Notes: generated by a model from the letters alone, not told the origin. A DNA stretch of 64,000 nt from Alpinimonas psychrophila (GCF_014137865.1 NZ_JACGWU010000003.1:1-64000); one strand, 5' to 3'. Positions 24,926 to 35,900 are shown, numbered from the stretch's first letter. Translations and numbers: made by a program.

Positions 24926-26359
24926 AGTTCCGGGAAACTCGCCGTTGGGATCCGCGCGCGTGATGAGGCCTTCGATTCCGAGCCAGGGGTTGGGGATTGG
25001 GACCACGGGCCAGTCGGAGCCCCCGATGACGACGGCCCCCTCATCTAGGAGCAACCGGTTGGGTTGCATGTGCGTGGCGCGCTCTTCGCCAATCACGAGT
25101 TTGATCGCCTCAAAGATCACGCCGGGAAACCACAGCGACGGCGAAATCTCGGCCGTCACGGCAAGGCGTGCCATCCGGGGGATGTCCGCAACCGAGACGA
25201 ATTGGCCGTGGGCGATATGAACGGCCGTTTTCGTGAGACCCTGGCCCCGCAGAATTTCTACGGAGTCCAGCACCTGGCGAACCGCCCCATCGCCGGTGCA
25301 GTGAATCTTGGCGGAGAGTCCCGCTTTCGCCGCGCGAATGAGCCAGTGTGTCAGTGTGTCGGGCGACATGGCAGTGTGTCCATGGTGGTTCGCGCCATGT
25401 TCGGCATCAGGCAGGTATGGCTCGAGAAAACAGGCCGTGCGGGTCGGCGGAATGCCGTCCAGAAAAATCTTGATGAAGTCGGGGAGGTGGTGCTCGGTTC
25501 GAAATGCTTCGCCACCCCAGACCAGTCCATCGCCCACGGGGTCGGCCCCGAAGATCATGTCGTTGGCCATCATGCACGAGACGGCCCACGCCTTAAGACG
25601 GCCTTCATCATCCATTTTCTTCATCGCGGTCATCAGTTCGAGGCACGCCCCGGCGTCCTGAAAAGCGGTCACGCCATAACGATGCAGAATCTGGATGCCC
25701 CGTTCGGAGGTATCTGCCCACTGCTCGATGCTGAGGCGGTTTGCTGCCGCCATGACTTTCTCAACCATGACGCCGGCCGTTTCGAGCAGCACGCCGGTGG
25801 GGTCGCCGGTGGGGGAGCGTTCGATGCGCCCCTCGGCGGGGTCTGGGGTTACGGCCGTAATGTCGGCGAGACTCAGCGCCGCACTATTGGCCCACTTGTT
25901 GTGGTGGCTGTCATCGACGAACAGTGCCGGATGGTTGCCCGTGGCCTCATCAAGGCGAGTCAGCGTTCCCGAAGCCGACAGCTCTTCGAGCAACGTGCTA
26001 CCCCACGAGCCGCCGACGATCCAGGAGCCGGGGGTGAGGTTTTCGGCATAGTCGCTGATGGTCTCAAGGATCGCATCGAGCGAAGCCGTCGGAAGAAAAT
26101 TGACCTCCATGAGGTCGGCCTTGCCGCCAATTTGGTGATGGTTGTGAGCGTCATGGAGTCCCGGCATGAGAAAAGCACCCTGCATGTCGTGCACGACAGA
26201 ATCAGGACCGTGATGAGCAGCGTGAATCTCTGCCACGGTTCCAACGGTGAGAACTCGACCATTCTTGATGGCCAAGGTATCGGCCCACGGGGCCCCGGGA
26301 TTCAGAGTCGCAATTCGGGCATTGCGAACGATGAGGTCAGCGGCCGTTTTCTTCGCCAT
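24701..26359 (-). CDS. Amidohydrolase (YtcJ/amidohydrolase_3-like)
   Basis: 552-residue metal-dependent hydrolase of the amidohydrolase superfamily. The metal-binding HxH lies in GLHDAHNHHQIGG after the typical LMPGL strand. Later motifs are KIHCTGDGAVRQVLD and GSDWPV near the C-terminus, the latter supplying the catalytic Asp. This subgroup (YtcJ-like) hydrolyses C-N bonds in poorly defined substrates, including amides and formamides. It follows the MoaF-like gene by nine bases, so the two form an operon. The 3' end overlaps the truncated SnoaL gene. Confidence 0.9.
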   Translation of the reverse strand: MAKKTAADLIVRNARIATLNPGAPWADTLAIKNGRVLTVGTVAEIHAAHHGPDSVVHDMQGAFLMPGLHDAHNHHQIGGKADLMEVNFLPTASLDAILETISDYAENLTPGSWIVGGSWGSTLLEELSASGTLTRLDEATGNHPALFVDDSHHNKWANSAALSLADITAVTPDPAEGRIERSPTGDPTGVLLETAGVMVEKVMAAANRLSIEQWADTSERGIQILHRYGVTAFQDAGACLELMTAMKKMDDEGRLKAWAVSCMMANDMIFGADPVGDGLVWGGEAFRTEHHLPDFIKIFLDGIPPTRTACFLEPYLPDAEHGANHHGHTAMSPDTLTHWLIRAAKAGLSAKIHCTGDGAVRQVLDSVEILRGQGLTKTAVHIAHGQFVSVADIPRMARLAVTAEISPSLWFPGVIFEAIKLVIGEERATHMQPNRLLLDEGAVVIGGSDWPVVPIPNPWLGIEGLITRADPNGEFPGTLWLEQALSVDEAIAVYTTAASKAMGLDAITGSLEPGKSADFIVLDRNPWEIPATDIADTVVLQTWFAGEKVYER

Positions 26360-26368
26360 GGTAAGAAT

Positions 26369-27070
26369 TCACCTCTCTTGGTGGGGGTTTGTGGTGGAGA
26401 GCAGAGCGCCATCGGTGTCGTCGGTGCCGAAAGTGAAGTGGACCGTCTCCGTACCCGAGGAATCGAGGCCAAATACTGCCCCTCGGCTGCGAGGGTTATG
26501 TTCATCGCGGCGGTCAGCGATGATGACGGCCCCGCGCGGGACAACTTTTTCACGCCACGTTGCCACAAAAATACCGGATCGGATTTCGCACGTCGACTGG
26601 CCCTTCGCGTCCACAGGGGAGACAACGGGCATTGCGCCGGTAGGCTCGCTGCCGACAATCGTGAACGGCTCAAATTGGTGCCGAACAGTCAACATTCCGT
26701 CCGTGACGTCGTCAATTGTGGCGATGACAGAGAGCCCCACCCCGCGGGTCAGATCAAAGAATACGGAGGGCGCCTCGATAGGACGGTCATCGCGCTGAAA
26801 CTGAAGATAATAGAGTCCCTCGTCGATCTCAAAAACTTCGCAGGGGTCGTACCCACGCCGATCGCCGTGATTCGTGAGGTAGTGCCACGTGAGGCCATCT
26901 GGCTCGAAATTGTGATCAATGAGGGTGCCATCGGCCCACAGGGTGCGCACCAAGAGACCTTCGAGATCACGAGACCTAGGCGCCTGATTTGTCGTGAAAC
27001 CAGGCATGACGCCGTCGAGAGTCAACCACTGTGCCGTTGCACTCACGTTCGGTTTCTGGTTGGACGTCAT
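26369..27070 (-). CDS. MoaF-like protein
   Basis: 233 residues resembling the MoaF family (named from the monoamine regulon of Klebsiella; lipocalin-like beta-barrel domains). Supporting segments are GLTWHYLTNHGDRRGYDPCEVFEI, LYYLQFQRDD, and a second-half block IFVATWREKVVPRGAVIIAD that matches the C-terminal MoaF domain pattern. No catalytic residues are established for the family. It directly precedes the amidohydrolase, suggesting a shared role in handling an aromatic or amine-derived compound. Family assignment comes from recognised sequence patterns only. Confidence 0.68.
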   Translation of the reverse strand: MTSNQKPNVSATAQWLTLDGVMPGFTTNQAPRSRDLEGLLVRTLWADGTLIDHNFEPDGLTWHYLTNHGDRRGYDPCEVFEIDEGLYYLQFQRDDRPIEAPSVFFDLTRGVGLSVIATIDDVTDGMLTVRHQFEPFTIVGSEPTGAMPVVSPVDAKGQSTCEIRSGIFVATWREKVVPRGAVIIADRRDEHNPRSRGAVFGLDSSGTETVHFTFGTDDTDGALLSTTNPHQER

Positions 27071-27258
27071 TGTCAGCCTTGTTTCTTAAATCGCCAAGTA
27101 TGTCTTCCCTCACAGTATGAACGATTCGAGGCCCGTGAGCCTTGCGCGTGCGTGCTAATGCCTTGCGATAGAGCGCAGTGGGGCACACGTTGCGGTCCGC
27201 GATAAACCGGCGTTAACGTTAGAGACGTCAAAGTTCGCTCGTTCGAGGAGAGTTAATC

Positions 27259-28359
27259 GTGAAAACTACCGCCGCCGTCGCATTCGCCAAGGAACAGCCC
27301 CTTGAGATTGTGGAGATTGATCTTGATGAGCCTCGCGCCACGGAGGTGCGCATTCGCATGGTCGCCAGTGGCGTTTGCCACACCGATGCAATCGTGCGGG
27401 ACCAGTGGTACCCCACTCCGCTCCCCGCTGTTCTTGGTCATGAGGGTGCTGGTGTTGTGGATGCCATCGGTTCCAGCGTTACCAAGGTGGCTGTTGGCGA
27501 CCACGTCCTCCTGAGTTTCGACCACTGTGGCGAATGCGCCAACTGCGCCGCTGGCCTCCCCTCCTATTGCACCAACTTTTTCGGGGCTAACTTTGGTGGT
27601 CGTCGCGCCGACGGTTCCTCCGGATTCAGTTTGGGCGGCGAGCAAATTTCGTCACACTTCTTCGGCCAGAGTTCCTTCGCCGAATATGCCAATGTGTCGG
27701 TCAACTCGGTGGTCAAGGTCTCGAAGACCGCACCCCTTGAGGCGTTGGCACCACTGGGGTGCGGGATTCAAACCGGCGCCGGAGCAGTCTTGAACAGCCT
27801 GAACCCGGCGGCCGGGTCCTCCATTGTGATCTTCGGTGCTGGAGCCGTGGGGCTGTCAGGTCTCTTGGCCGCCGTTATTGCCAATTGCACGACCATCATC
27901 GCCGTCGACGTGCACGAGAGTCGACTGACTTTTGCCCGCGAGCTGGGTGCGACGCACACGATCAATGCCGCCGCCACCGCTGATGTTGTCAAAGAGATCC
28001 AAAAAATTACGGATGGGGGAGCGCAATACGCTCTGGAGACCACGGGCGTTCCCGCAGTCTTCACCAACATGACAAAAGCGCTCGCCGTTCGCGGCCACGC
28101 GGTCGTCGTCGGCGCCGCTGCACTGGGAACAAATGCCAACTTCGACATTGGGTCGCTCCTCCCCATGGGGATTACCGTCACCATGGTCGTTGAGGGTGAT
28201 TCCGTGCCCTCACAGTTTGTTCCGCAGTTGGTCGATCTCTATGAGCGTGGACTATTTCCCTTTGACAAGCTCACCAAGCAGTATGCGTTCGCCGATATCA
28301 ATCAGGCATTTGACGACTCGGCCGCCGGGATTACGCTCAAGCCCATCGTGATCTTCTAG
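27259..28359 (+). CDS. Zinc-dependent aryl-alcohol dehydrogenase
   Basis: 366-residue medium-chain dehydrogenase of the benzyl/aryl-alcohol type (AreB/XylB-like). The catalytic zinc Cys-His pair is in SGVCHTD, with GHEGAG following. Structural-zinc cysteines are in CGECANCAAGLPSYC. The third catalytic Cys is in LGCGIQTGAGA and the Rossmann motif is GAGAVGLSG. It would interconvert benzyl alcohol-type compounds and aldehydes, feeding the aldehyde dehydrogenase at 12735. The start is GTG at 27259 with GAGGAG eight bases upstream. It stands alone with its own 188-bp upstream region. Confidence 0.9.
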   Translation: MKTTAAVAFAKEQPLEIVEIDLDEPRATEVRIRMVASGVCHTDAIVRDQWYPTPLPAVLGHEGAGVVDAIGSSVTKVAVGDHVLLSFDHCGECANCAAGLPSYCTNFFGANFGGRRADGSSGFSLGGEQISSHFFGQSSFAEYANVSVNSVVKVSKTAPLEALAPLGCGIQTGAGAVLNSLNPAAGSSIVIFGAGAVGLSGLLAAVIANCTTIIAVDVHESRLTFARELGATHTINAAATADVVKEIQKITDGGAQYALETTGVPAVFTNMTKALAVRGHAVVVGAAALGTNANFDIGSLLPMGITVTMVVEGDSVPSQFVPQLVDLYERGLFPFDKLTKQYAFADINQAFDDSAAGITLKPIVIF

Positions 28360-28552
28360 GGAGGGCTCCGATGGATGCAACGAGGTCGGCGCGAACCGCC
28401 GTCAATTTAGCTTCATTTCTTTCCGCTTGGCGGATGCAGTAGCTCTGCAAGACGTCTGATTGTCCAATCTGCCCGTCACGGATTTTGGCCGACGCATCCG
28501 TGAGCTGAAGGGGGCTCTGCCCGTGAATTCTTGCATGGCGCTGGCAGCCCAC
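28350..28552 (-). pseudogene. Possible remnant of an amidase N-terminal region
   Basis: The minus-strand frame reads PLQLTDASAKIRDGQIGQSD and on to RQAERNEAKLTAV. This resembles the first helices of amidase-signature proteins (LTEASAxIRxGEVSxVELxxAxLxRI...LNA). No catalytic part follows, and a neighbouring frame upstream (starting 28641) may hold the broken 5' end. The match is short and was judged by eye only. Confidence 0.3.
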
Positions 28553-28702
28553 TTTCCTGTGGCCAACCTTTGGAGATTGTGACGACCTGTCGGATTCGTT
28601 CTATTCCAAACTGTTTCTTCAGTGAAGAGTTTCGTCGTCATGTCCTTCTCGGTTCCGATGGCCGTGCGAGCAACGTTGAGACAGCAATGTCTCGACTCAG
28701 GA
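28360..28702. other. Non-coding gap after the aryl-alcohol dehydrogenase
   Basis: 343 bp between the aryl-alcohol dehydrogenase and the hydroxyquinol dioxygenase, two convergent genes. Apart from the possible amidase remnant on the minus strand nothing recognisable is present: no strong terminator, tRNA or operator was found. G+C content begins to fall here. Confidence 0.5.
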
Positions 28703-29590
28703 CTAGGCCGGAGCTAAGACAATGTCAAAGCGCGTTCGTGACCATGGCAGGCCCCCTACATCCCTGCCATCAGGCGTGGGCGTGTCACCTCGTTGGATAT
28801 CAAAGTGTTTGATGAGTGATTCCTTCACGCCAAACACGCTGTCGCTAATCAACAAGTCGTCTCCGGCGACGAATATGTGGGTTATAAGTTTCCGTTTGTG
28901 CAGTGCGGTTACCATGAAATGCAAGTGTGCTGCCCGCATGGGGGACCGGCCCGTTGCTTCAAGCAACATGCCGACAGGTCCATCGTGAGGAATTGGATAC
29001 GGTGTGGGGGTCAAACCCCAAAATGAATATTTTCCTTTCGGATCGGCATAAAGATGCGCCCGACCGGCAACTCGACCGTCAGCGTATTGAACATCGTAGA
29101 GCCCGTCGTCGTCAGCTTCCCAAACCTCAATTCGAGCACCTCCAATTGGGTTGCCCTGAGTATCACGAACGGTTCCTTCCACCCAGCAAAGTTGGCCCGG
29201 TGCACCCCCGGTGATGTCTCCACCTATTTTGATGGGCGGAGCATTTTTTACGAAAAAAGGGCCGAACACCGTTGCTTCAGTCGCACTCCCTGATGCCTCA
29301 TTGTTGACAGCTACCGTTTGCATGGATATTCCAAGAACGTCTGATAGGAGAATGAATTCTTGGCGACGTTCATCTGTCATGTGTCCCACGGCGGTCAGGA
29401 AATCAATCATGCTGCCCCATTCGGATTCTCCCAATCGAACATCGCGAACAAAGTTGTGGAGGTGTTGGACCAACTTCTGCATAACTTCTCGTAAACGGGG
29501 ATTTGAAGTTTTTTCAAACGACGCAATGACGGCATGAACAAGTTCCTCTTCGCGTTTCGATTGATCATCGGAAATATTGGTCGTCGACAT
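28703..29590 (-). CDS. Hydroxyquinol 1,2-dioxygenase (intradiol)
   Basis: 295-residue intradiol dioxygenase with the N-terminal helical dimerisation domain of the catechol/hydroxyquinol group and the beta-sandwich core. The non-haem Fe(III) ligands are visible: Tyr in GLYDVQY, Tyr in [13 protein letters not shown], and two His in RAAHLHFMV. It opens hydroxyquinol to maleylacetate. The maleylacetate reductase gene two bases upstream strongly supports hydroxyquinol rather than catechol as substrate. The start ATG at 29590 follows AAAGG. Last gene of this minus-strand unit. Confidence 0.92.
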   Translation of the reverse strand: MSTTNISDDQSKREEELVHAVIASFEKTSNPRLREVMQKLVQHLHNFVRDVRLGESEWGSMIDFLTAVGHMTDERRQEFILLSDVLGISMQTVAVNNEASGSATEATVFGPFFVKNAPPIKIGGDITGGAPGQLCWVEGTVRDTQGNPIGGARIEVWEADDDGLYDVQYADGRVAGRAHLYADPKGKYSFWGLTPTPYPIPHDGPVGMLLEATGRSPMRAAHLHFMVTALHKRKLITHIFVAGDDLLISDSVFGVKESLIKHFDIQRGDTPTPDGRDVGGLPWSRTRFDIVLAPA

Positions 29591-29592
29591 TT

Positions 29593-30669
29593 TTACCTTT
29601 CGTCGTTCGAGACTGGCGTTTCGCCGGCCCAAGCGGTGTGGAGCAATTCAATGAGATTTTCTCGAGATACTTTGCGGGGGTTGCTTTCAGGAATTAGAGG
29701 AAAGATAATTTCCGACGCTTCCTCAATGTTGGATTCCTCGAAGCCCAAGTCTTTAAGCCCTGTGGGAACGTTAAGCGCTGCACGCAGCAGATTCAGGCCC
29801 TCGAGCCCGCTTGATGCCCCAAGAGCATAAGCGATGCGCTGATTCGCCTCCTCAGCAAACGGTGCGTTGAAGGCTAAGACATATGGCAATACCGAAGCAT
29901 GGGTCTGAGCATGAGGGAGGCGGTAAGTTCCGCCAAGGACATGGCAAATCTTATGATGCATCCCTGATCCTGCCGATGCAAAGGAAGCCGCTGATAGGTA
30001 GGCTCCATAGAGAGCTAGCTCTCGGCCTCTTTCGCCCGAGGGATTCCTGAGGATCATAGGTAGTCCTGACGCAAGCGCACGGATTCCCTCAGTCGCCAAA
30101 GCCTGGTTGATGGGGTCCGCCCCCGGAGCCCACATCGAGTCAATACAATGAGCAATTGCGTTCATCCCCGACGCGATGGACAAATCAACTGGCAAGGAGT
30201 ACGTCAATTGTGCGTCGTAAACTACCGCAACGGGAAGGACTTTGATGTCGCTACCAGTGGTCTTTCGGGTTGCTTCAGTCAGCCCCCACACATTGGTTGC
30301 TTCTGACCCCGCGTAGGTCGTTGCTACCGCAAGAATCGGGATCCCAGTAGTCAAGGCAATCGCTTTAGCCAGACCGGTCGCTGATCCGCCCCCAACAGAA
30401 ATTATGAGGTCGATGCCGTTGTCCGTTGCCGCTTTTCGGGCAGCCTCTGCACCCTCAATGGGGACATGTTGGACGACGTCGTCACAAGTTAGAGCAATCG
30501 AAATCCGGGAGGTCACCGTCCTAACAATTTCCGATTCCAGAGAGGTCGCAACAAGCATCACCTTGCGGGAACCCTGTCGCGCGACTTCTTCGGCTACGTT
30601 AATTGCGGCTTTTCCACTTCCGAAGAGAAGTCGCTGACCGAGGGTTTCATGGGTGAAATTAAGTCCCAT
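29593..30669 (-). CDS. Maleylacetate reductase
   Basis: 358-residue iron-type alcohol dehydrogenase fold reducing maleylacetate to 3-oxoadipate with NAD(P)H. NAD-binding [16 protein letters not shown], the family segment [16 protein letters not shown] and metal-region His residues in [13 protein letters not shown] and [10 protein letters not shown] are typical. It is translated just ahead of the hydroxyquinol dioxygenase (two-base gap), so ring cleavage and reduction are co-expressed. GGAAGG lies upstream of the ATG. A 474-bp untranslated stretch separates it from the HpaB-like gene. Confidence 0.93.
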   Translation of the reverse strand: MGLNFTHETLGQRLLFGSGKAAINVAEEVARQGSRKVMLVATSLESEIVRTVTSRISIALTCDDVVQHVPIEGAEAARKAATDNGIDLIISVGGGSATGLAKAIALTTGIPILAVATTYAGSEATNVWGLTEATRKTTGSDIKVLPVAVVYDAQLTYSLPVDLSIASGMNAIAHCIDSMWAPGADPINQALATEGIRALASGLPMILRNPSGERGRELALYGAYLSAASFASAGSGMHHKICHVLGGTYRLPHAQTHASVLPYVLAFNAPFAEEANQRIAYALGASSGLEGLNLLRAALNVPTGLKDLGFEESNIEEASEIIFPLIPESNPRKVSRENLIELLHTAWAGETPVSNDER

Positions 30670-31143
30670 ACTATAAAGACCTTCCTGCCTAGGCTTTGGT
30701 GTTGAGCGTCAATTGGGAAAATTTCGGAATCTAACGTTGATCATCGAAGTTGTGTCAACACCGCCGATTTTGTTGGCGACCTCAATTAGAACGGACTGGT
30801 CCTAAAAAACGAGGGAGATTGCATCGAATTACGTAACGTGAATTACTAGCTACGTTGAGCAGGAATTCGGGCACTCCCCGTCAATCCAGACGGAGGCATG
30901 ACTTTTTCCTCACTAACCCAATGGGAACAGAAGGTCGTTCTGAGGGATGTCGTTTGGGGCCTCGTTCGTAGAAGATTAGCCGAGATGCGCGCGACTCGGC
31001 GGCTAAAAATTTAATGGTAGCCGCGCTCTGTTTTCTCAACAATTGCCTTCGCTTTAAGGCCACAATACTTTCTTGCGAAAAAATCGGTTGCTTCGGGGAC
31101 GAAGCTGGCCTCGCCCCCGAAGCTACCGTTTTCGGAAAGTTTC
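30670..31143. promoter_or_regulatory. Upstream region of the maleylacetate reductase operon
   Basis: 474-bp intergenic stretch without a credible gene. Near the middle it has a direct repeat GAATTAC at 30826-30832 and 30840-30846, the palindrome TTACGTAA (30829-30836) and GGACTGGTCC (30793-30802). These are candidate activator sites for the catabolic operon. The right end contains the terminator of the HpaB-like gene. Confidence 0.45.
31078..31127 (-). terminator. Rho-independent terminator of the HpaB-like gene
   Basis: On the minus strand a stem built from 31115-31123 and 31090-31098 (GCTTCGGGG/CCCCGAAGC), extended by GGT/ACC past one mismatch, is followed by a run of six T (31083-31078). 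It lies 17 bp after the stop codon. Confidence 0.8.
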
Positions 31144-32745
31144 CTATTTGTTGGACATCACTTTTGTCGCGGATTTCTCGTTCATATAGCCTTCCTTTTG
31201 ATCCTGCGCCTTGGCATATTCGGGTTGAAAGCGGACGCTAGCATAATGCGATGCTTTCTCAGCTTCCTCTGCACGTTTACCTAGTTCAGCGGTATCTCCA
31301 AAGCCGAGAACATCTCGAGCCAGCTGCGTCAAGGGCCCGTCAACTTGGTATTCCGTGCGTTGCATAGTGAGCAAGTTAATGAGGTAAAGGGGTGTTCCAT
31401 TGAACTTCTCGAACATTTCGTGCCGAGCGCCCCACTCTGACAGGAATCGTTCACTAATCTGGCGGAAGATTTTAATGCGGTCGCGGGCGCTAATTTCAGA
31501 CCCACGTAACGCTTCCTCTAGCTTGGGCCCAATATATGGGTCATCCAATTCTCTCTTTGTCGGTTGAATAACAACACCTCGGCCGCAAAAATCAATTAGT
31601 AGGTTAACCATGTCGTGCTGGTTTTCCAGATAGTGGGCACGACCAAAATCGATAAAAATATTGTTTGGTTTGTATAAGCCGCCAGGCGTGTGAAACCCAG
31701 TCTCTTCAGCCGCAATCATGAATGCGCGGCAAGTCTCACGAAAACGAATCAACTGAGCCAGTTGTGACTGAACCAAAGGGTTCGTTGCCGTGCCTAGCGA
31801 TTGTGTAATTAGCAGGGCTAGGCCCACCATGAGCTCTGCATGGACAACTTGGCGAACTTGGGTTTCGAGATGTACCCAGTCGAATTGACGTTGAGGATAC
31901 CATTTTGCGTGGTCTGGGTTGCCAATGTGCTGAACCTGGTCCCACGTAATGAGAACGTCATCAAAGTAGACCATGCCATCCAGTTCATCGCCGATACTGG
32001 CCAACGGGTGATCGTATGGATCGGCATCTGGAAGTGCGCGGGACTCGCGTGCAACGATTGAAACCCCAGGCGTTGCAACCGGAATAAGTGCGTACAGAGT
32101 TTGTTCTGAAGTTTGCCCCGGTCGCCAAAGGTTACCAATCAGAAGATGATTTACAAAAGGAATTGCCGTGCCAATCGCCTTCCAACCTCGAACAATCACG
32201 CCTTCGTCGTTCTCCTCGATTACGCTCAGCATGGGTGTTTCGGCCATGGCATCGTCGCGGCCGCGGTCATATTGAACATCTAGAAACATGGGCGAAATGG
32301 CATGATCCAGACTCGTAACCATGTCCCACTGCCGTTGGATGTTCCCGGTGAGATCACGCTGACCGTTCTTGAAAATTGAATTTCCTGCCCAGGGCTCCTG
32401 ATCATCAACCTGTGTAAACATCACGACGTTCATCCCTGCCGGGGGCCTCGTAAAAATGCCACCTTTGAAATGCCGAAACATGAAATCGGCATAGTTACGT
32501 CGACGGACTATATCTTCCTTCGAGCGGGGCAAGAACCAGTGCATCGATTGACGATTTCCATCGTCATCGATAAATGTGCACAGATCTTGAAACTCGGGGT
32601 TTAGATGTAAATCGTAATAGTCCGCAATTGCGTGGGCGTATCCCTTTGTCTTGGGGTGGGTTGTGATGTCATCAATGACTTCGCCGCCCACGTAAACTTT
32701 GCGTCCATCTTGAAGTGACTCAAGGTATTCTTTTCCGGTTCGCAT
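31144..32745 (-). CDS. FADH2-dependent aromatic hydroxylase, HpaB family (large component)
   Basis: 533-residue oxygenase of the 4-hydroxyphenylacetate 3-monooxygenase/chlorophenol-nitrophenol monooxygenase family. Typical segments are TGKEYLESLQDGRKVYVGGE at the N-terminus, the flavin/substrate region around DPYDHPLASIGDELDGMVYFDDVLITWDQV, and SEWGARHEMFEKFN near the end. It hydroxylates a phenol ortho to OH using reduced flavin supplied by a partner reductase (likely the gene at 36117). It could make hydroxyquinol from a dihydroxy- or nitrophenol, or homoprotocatechuate from 4-hydroxyphenylacetate. The start at 32745 has GGAG eight bases upstream. Confidence 0.9.
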   Translation of the reverse strand: MRTGKEYLESLQDGRKVYVGGEVIDDITTHPKTKGYAHAIADYYDLHLNPEFQDLCTFIDDDGNRQSMHWFLPRSKEDIVRRRNYADFMFRHFKGGIFTRPPAGMNVVMFTQVDDQEPWAGNSIFKNGQRDLTGNIQRQWDMVTSLDHAISPMFLDVQYDRGRDDAMAETPMLSVIEENDEGVIVRGWKAIGTAIPFVNHLLIGNLWRPGQTSEQTLYALIPVATPGVSIVARESRALPDADPYDHPLASIGDELDGMVYFDDVLITWDQVQHIGNPDHAKWYPQRQFDWVHLETQVRQVVHAELMVGLALLITQSLGTATNPLVQSQLAQLIRFRETCRAFMIAAEETGFHTPGGLYKPNNIFIDFGRAHYLENQHDMVNLLIDFCGRGVVIQPTKRELDDPYIGPKLEEALRGSEISARDRIKIFRQISERFLSEWGARHEMFEKFNGTPLYLINLLTMQRTEYQVDGPLTQLARDVLGFGDTAELGKRAEEAEKASHYASVRFQPEYAKAQDQKEGYMNEKSATKVMSNK

Positions 32746-32935
32746 TCGAACACTCCTCAACATTAAATATGGCCCACATGGGCTTTCTTGAAGCATGACG
32801 AGTGAAGCGTTAACCTAGGGGAAATTTGTCGCTTGGAATTGCTCACGCCGTGGGATGGACGATTATGTTGGGTTGCGGTCTCAGATAGGGACCCCCATGT
32901 TGCTTGGCGAGCAGATTTCGTCGAATTGGTGCTCG

Positions 32936-35900
32936 CTAAGGTCGCAACAGAAGAAACAATTCTTTTGTAGCAGAGGAAGGAACTAAGCTTCCTTCAGCCA
33001 AAGCGGCTTCGCAGCGGAGATAAGAAGACGTCACAGCATCGGCATCACCAATTGCATTGCTCACTCGCATCATCATTCTCCAAGCGCGTTCTGAGTAAGG
33101 GTCTCCTGCCAGCGACGCTTCCGCCATCTTTTTAGCCTGTTGATATCGTTGTGCCGCAAAACAAATTGCTGCGCCAGCAAGGCTAGCGGTCACGGCTTTT
33201 TCTGACATCGATGAACGCCGACCGTCGGCCCAAGAGGATTCAATTCTCGGTAAGTACTCACCTTTGTCAAAAAGAGCTAAGGCCCGCACGAGGAGCTGTA
33301 GTTTGTCTTCTCCTTGGAGGCGGTTGGCTTCTAGGAGGAGACTCTCGAATTGAGTCGACTCACTTGTTATTGAAACCACCCCTGTAAAAGAAAGCACATC
33401 TCCTACAAAGGAAGGGCCCAATCCAGGAGGCATCACCTCGCGAAGACGATGAACTGCTTGCCTCAAATAAGCTCGTGATGAATCATTGTTTTCCCCTTCG
33501 AACAAAGCTTTGAGCGCCTCCGATCGTGTCACGCTGTGATTCGGCGAAGTCGCCAAGAGCGCGATCAGGGCGAGACTCTTGGCGATACGTGGTTTGACGC
33601 AAATACCTCCAACTTCAAGGGACGTCTCACCAAATTCCTGAAGTAGTAGCCAAACTCGACTCTGACTTTGACCCTTTAAATCACGACCCATCAAGGAGCG
33701 GCCGAGCTCATGCCACTCTGAGTCAACGTCAGTTTCGACATCAAGCCTCCTCGTCACCACGGCCTCGAAATCGGCTAGTGCAAGAAGGAGCTGATGATTA
33801 GATCCTTGTTGTTGGGCTGCGGCTAGAGCCCAATCCGTCGCAATGTCAGCCGCGTCTGAATTTCCAGAACGCCATTCCGCCTCGGCCAGGTACACGGCTG
33901 CAGAGGGAAGATCGATGATTCTTTGTGCCCTGTTCATGCTTTCCACTGCACGCCTTAGCGATACAAGCGCGAGCCCATCATGATCGCCCATTAGAAGGTT
34001 GGCCAGACCGCGCCACATATCAACAGCCTCGTTGATGAAATTGTATTTTCGGTTGCTTGCCTCTTCGACTTGATTGAGGAGAAAAATTGCCCTCTCCGTG
34101 TTACGTTGCAATTTGAGTTCGAGCTTAACTTCTATCAGGATATTGAGCCACTCAAAAACTATCGAACCGCTTGCTTTAATGTGATTGCGGCCGATTACTA
34201 GGGCGTGACGCGCTTCATCCACTCGTTGCAGATCTATCATGAGTTCAGGCCCAACAATGCCGTGTAACCAAGATAGTGAGTGGGCATGAAGGTCGGATCG
34301 TGCGTAGACATCGAGTGCTTCGGTCAAGCGACCGGTTGCCCGTAGGACGCCGATACGCCACGGAGCAGATACTGCAGCCGCCCACGGAGATTCAGGCTCT
34401 TGCGCCATTTCCTTCAAGCGCCCGTGAGCGAAATGAACCCGCATTACGAGTGCGTCGAGGGGGCCGCCCGTTAGTTTGATCCCTTTGTCAAATTCTGTAG
34501 CGTAGTTCTCGTTCAGAAGAGTCATCAGGTACCTGACGGCCGCCACTTCTGGAGTTAGTGGCGCCTTAGCCATAACAGATTCCATGTCGAGTATGCGGTT
34601 AAGGTGCCAGTACGACCAGGCCATCATGCTTGCGCCCACGGCAGACGTTGAAGCAAACTCGTCCCGCTGTTTTGCTATTTCCAGAGAGTCCGAAATATCA
34701 CAGGCCAACCCGTAATTCTCTCTTGATATGGCAAGAAGAAGCTGTGGCAAGGCAAGACGAGGATCATGTTCACCGAATGAGGTGACGAACACCCCCAACC
34801 ATCGGTCAGCGATCGCAAAATCCAGACGATCAATAATTCCGCCAATAACTGCCTCAGCAGGAATTAGTGCCTTGTCCAAATCCCCGACAAGCATGTACTG
34901 TTCAACCGCCTCCTCGTGATGCCCTTCGGTCAGGAGCAGGTCACCGTACAGAGATCGTCGGTAAGCGACTTCTTTGGGCTCGCGCCGCTCGAAAAGAGCA
35001 ATGAGGTACTCACGAAAACGAGGGTGACATCTCATTCCCTCATGCCCGACCACCCACGAGACTGGTAAATGTTTCGTGCGAAGGCCCATCAAGATTTGTG
35101 GGCTCCGTCTTTCCTCAAGGGCCGTGGCCCGGCTTGGAGTGACTTCATCTAGTAAAGATGTACCTATGAGAAATTCGCGCTCGACTGGGTCGAGTCGGTC
35201 AAGAATTTGCGATGACAAGTAGCCGTGAAGCGGATCTGACTCTCCACCGACACCGATGATATTCTGTCGCGAGCGCCAAGATTCAAAAAGGATACCGGCG
35301 ACCCAGCCGTTAGTCACTTCCATCGCGTGAATCGCGTCGACATCACCCATTTCCATTTTTTGAAGGACGATCACAGCCTCCTCAAGCGTGAATGCGAGAT
35401 CTTGTTCTCCAATTGCTGCAACCAAGTCGACACCGCTTATCATTCGCGAATCGATCGGAATGTCTGAGCGGCTAAGTAACACAACCTTGAGTGAACTCGG
35501 TGCGTACCGGACAAGAGCCTCTATAACGGCAAGTCCACCTGGCGATTCAGTGAGATGCTCCAATCCGTCGACGACGAGGATAAGCGGAAACCCATTTGTG
35601 GCATCAACGAGAAGTCCGGCTGCCTCATCATGCGTTATTCGTGCTGCAAGGACCCCGTGGACCAAACCCCTTACCGATTCCACGTGTGATGCAATTGTTG
35701 CTTCTAAGTAGACGAGGATGCGACCCGGCGCAGAATCAGCCCAATCAAGCGTCAGCCATGCGACCGGAGTGACTCCGGACTGACATGCCTGAACAACTGC
35801 TGTTGTCTTTCCCGATCCTGCGGTCGCGGCCACAATAACTATTTGATTGTCCCGAATGGTATCGCAGATTAATTTAGTAAGTCTCGGGCGCTCCACCAAA

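Noticed and set aside
25064-27205. 713-codon plus-strand open frame
   Set aside because: Antisense to both the amidohydrolase and the MoaF-like gene; its sequence is the complementary shadow of their codons and has no family features.
30976-31016. Stem TTAGCCG...CGGCTAA followed by AAAAATTTAA as a second terminator
   Set aside because: No proper T-run on either strand and no gene ends nearby; a better terminator lies at 31078-31127.
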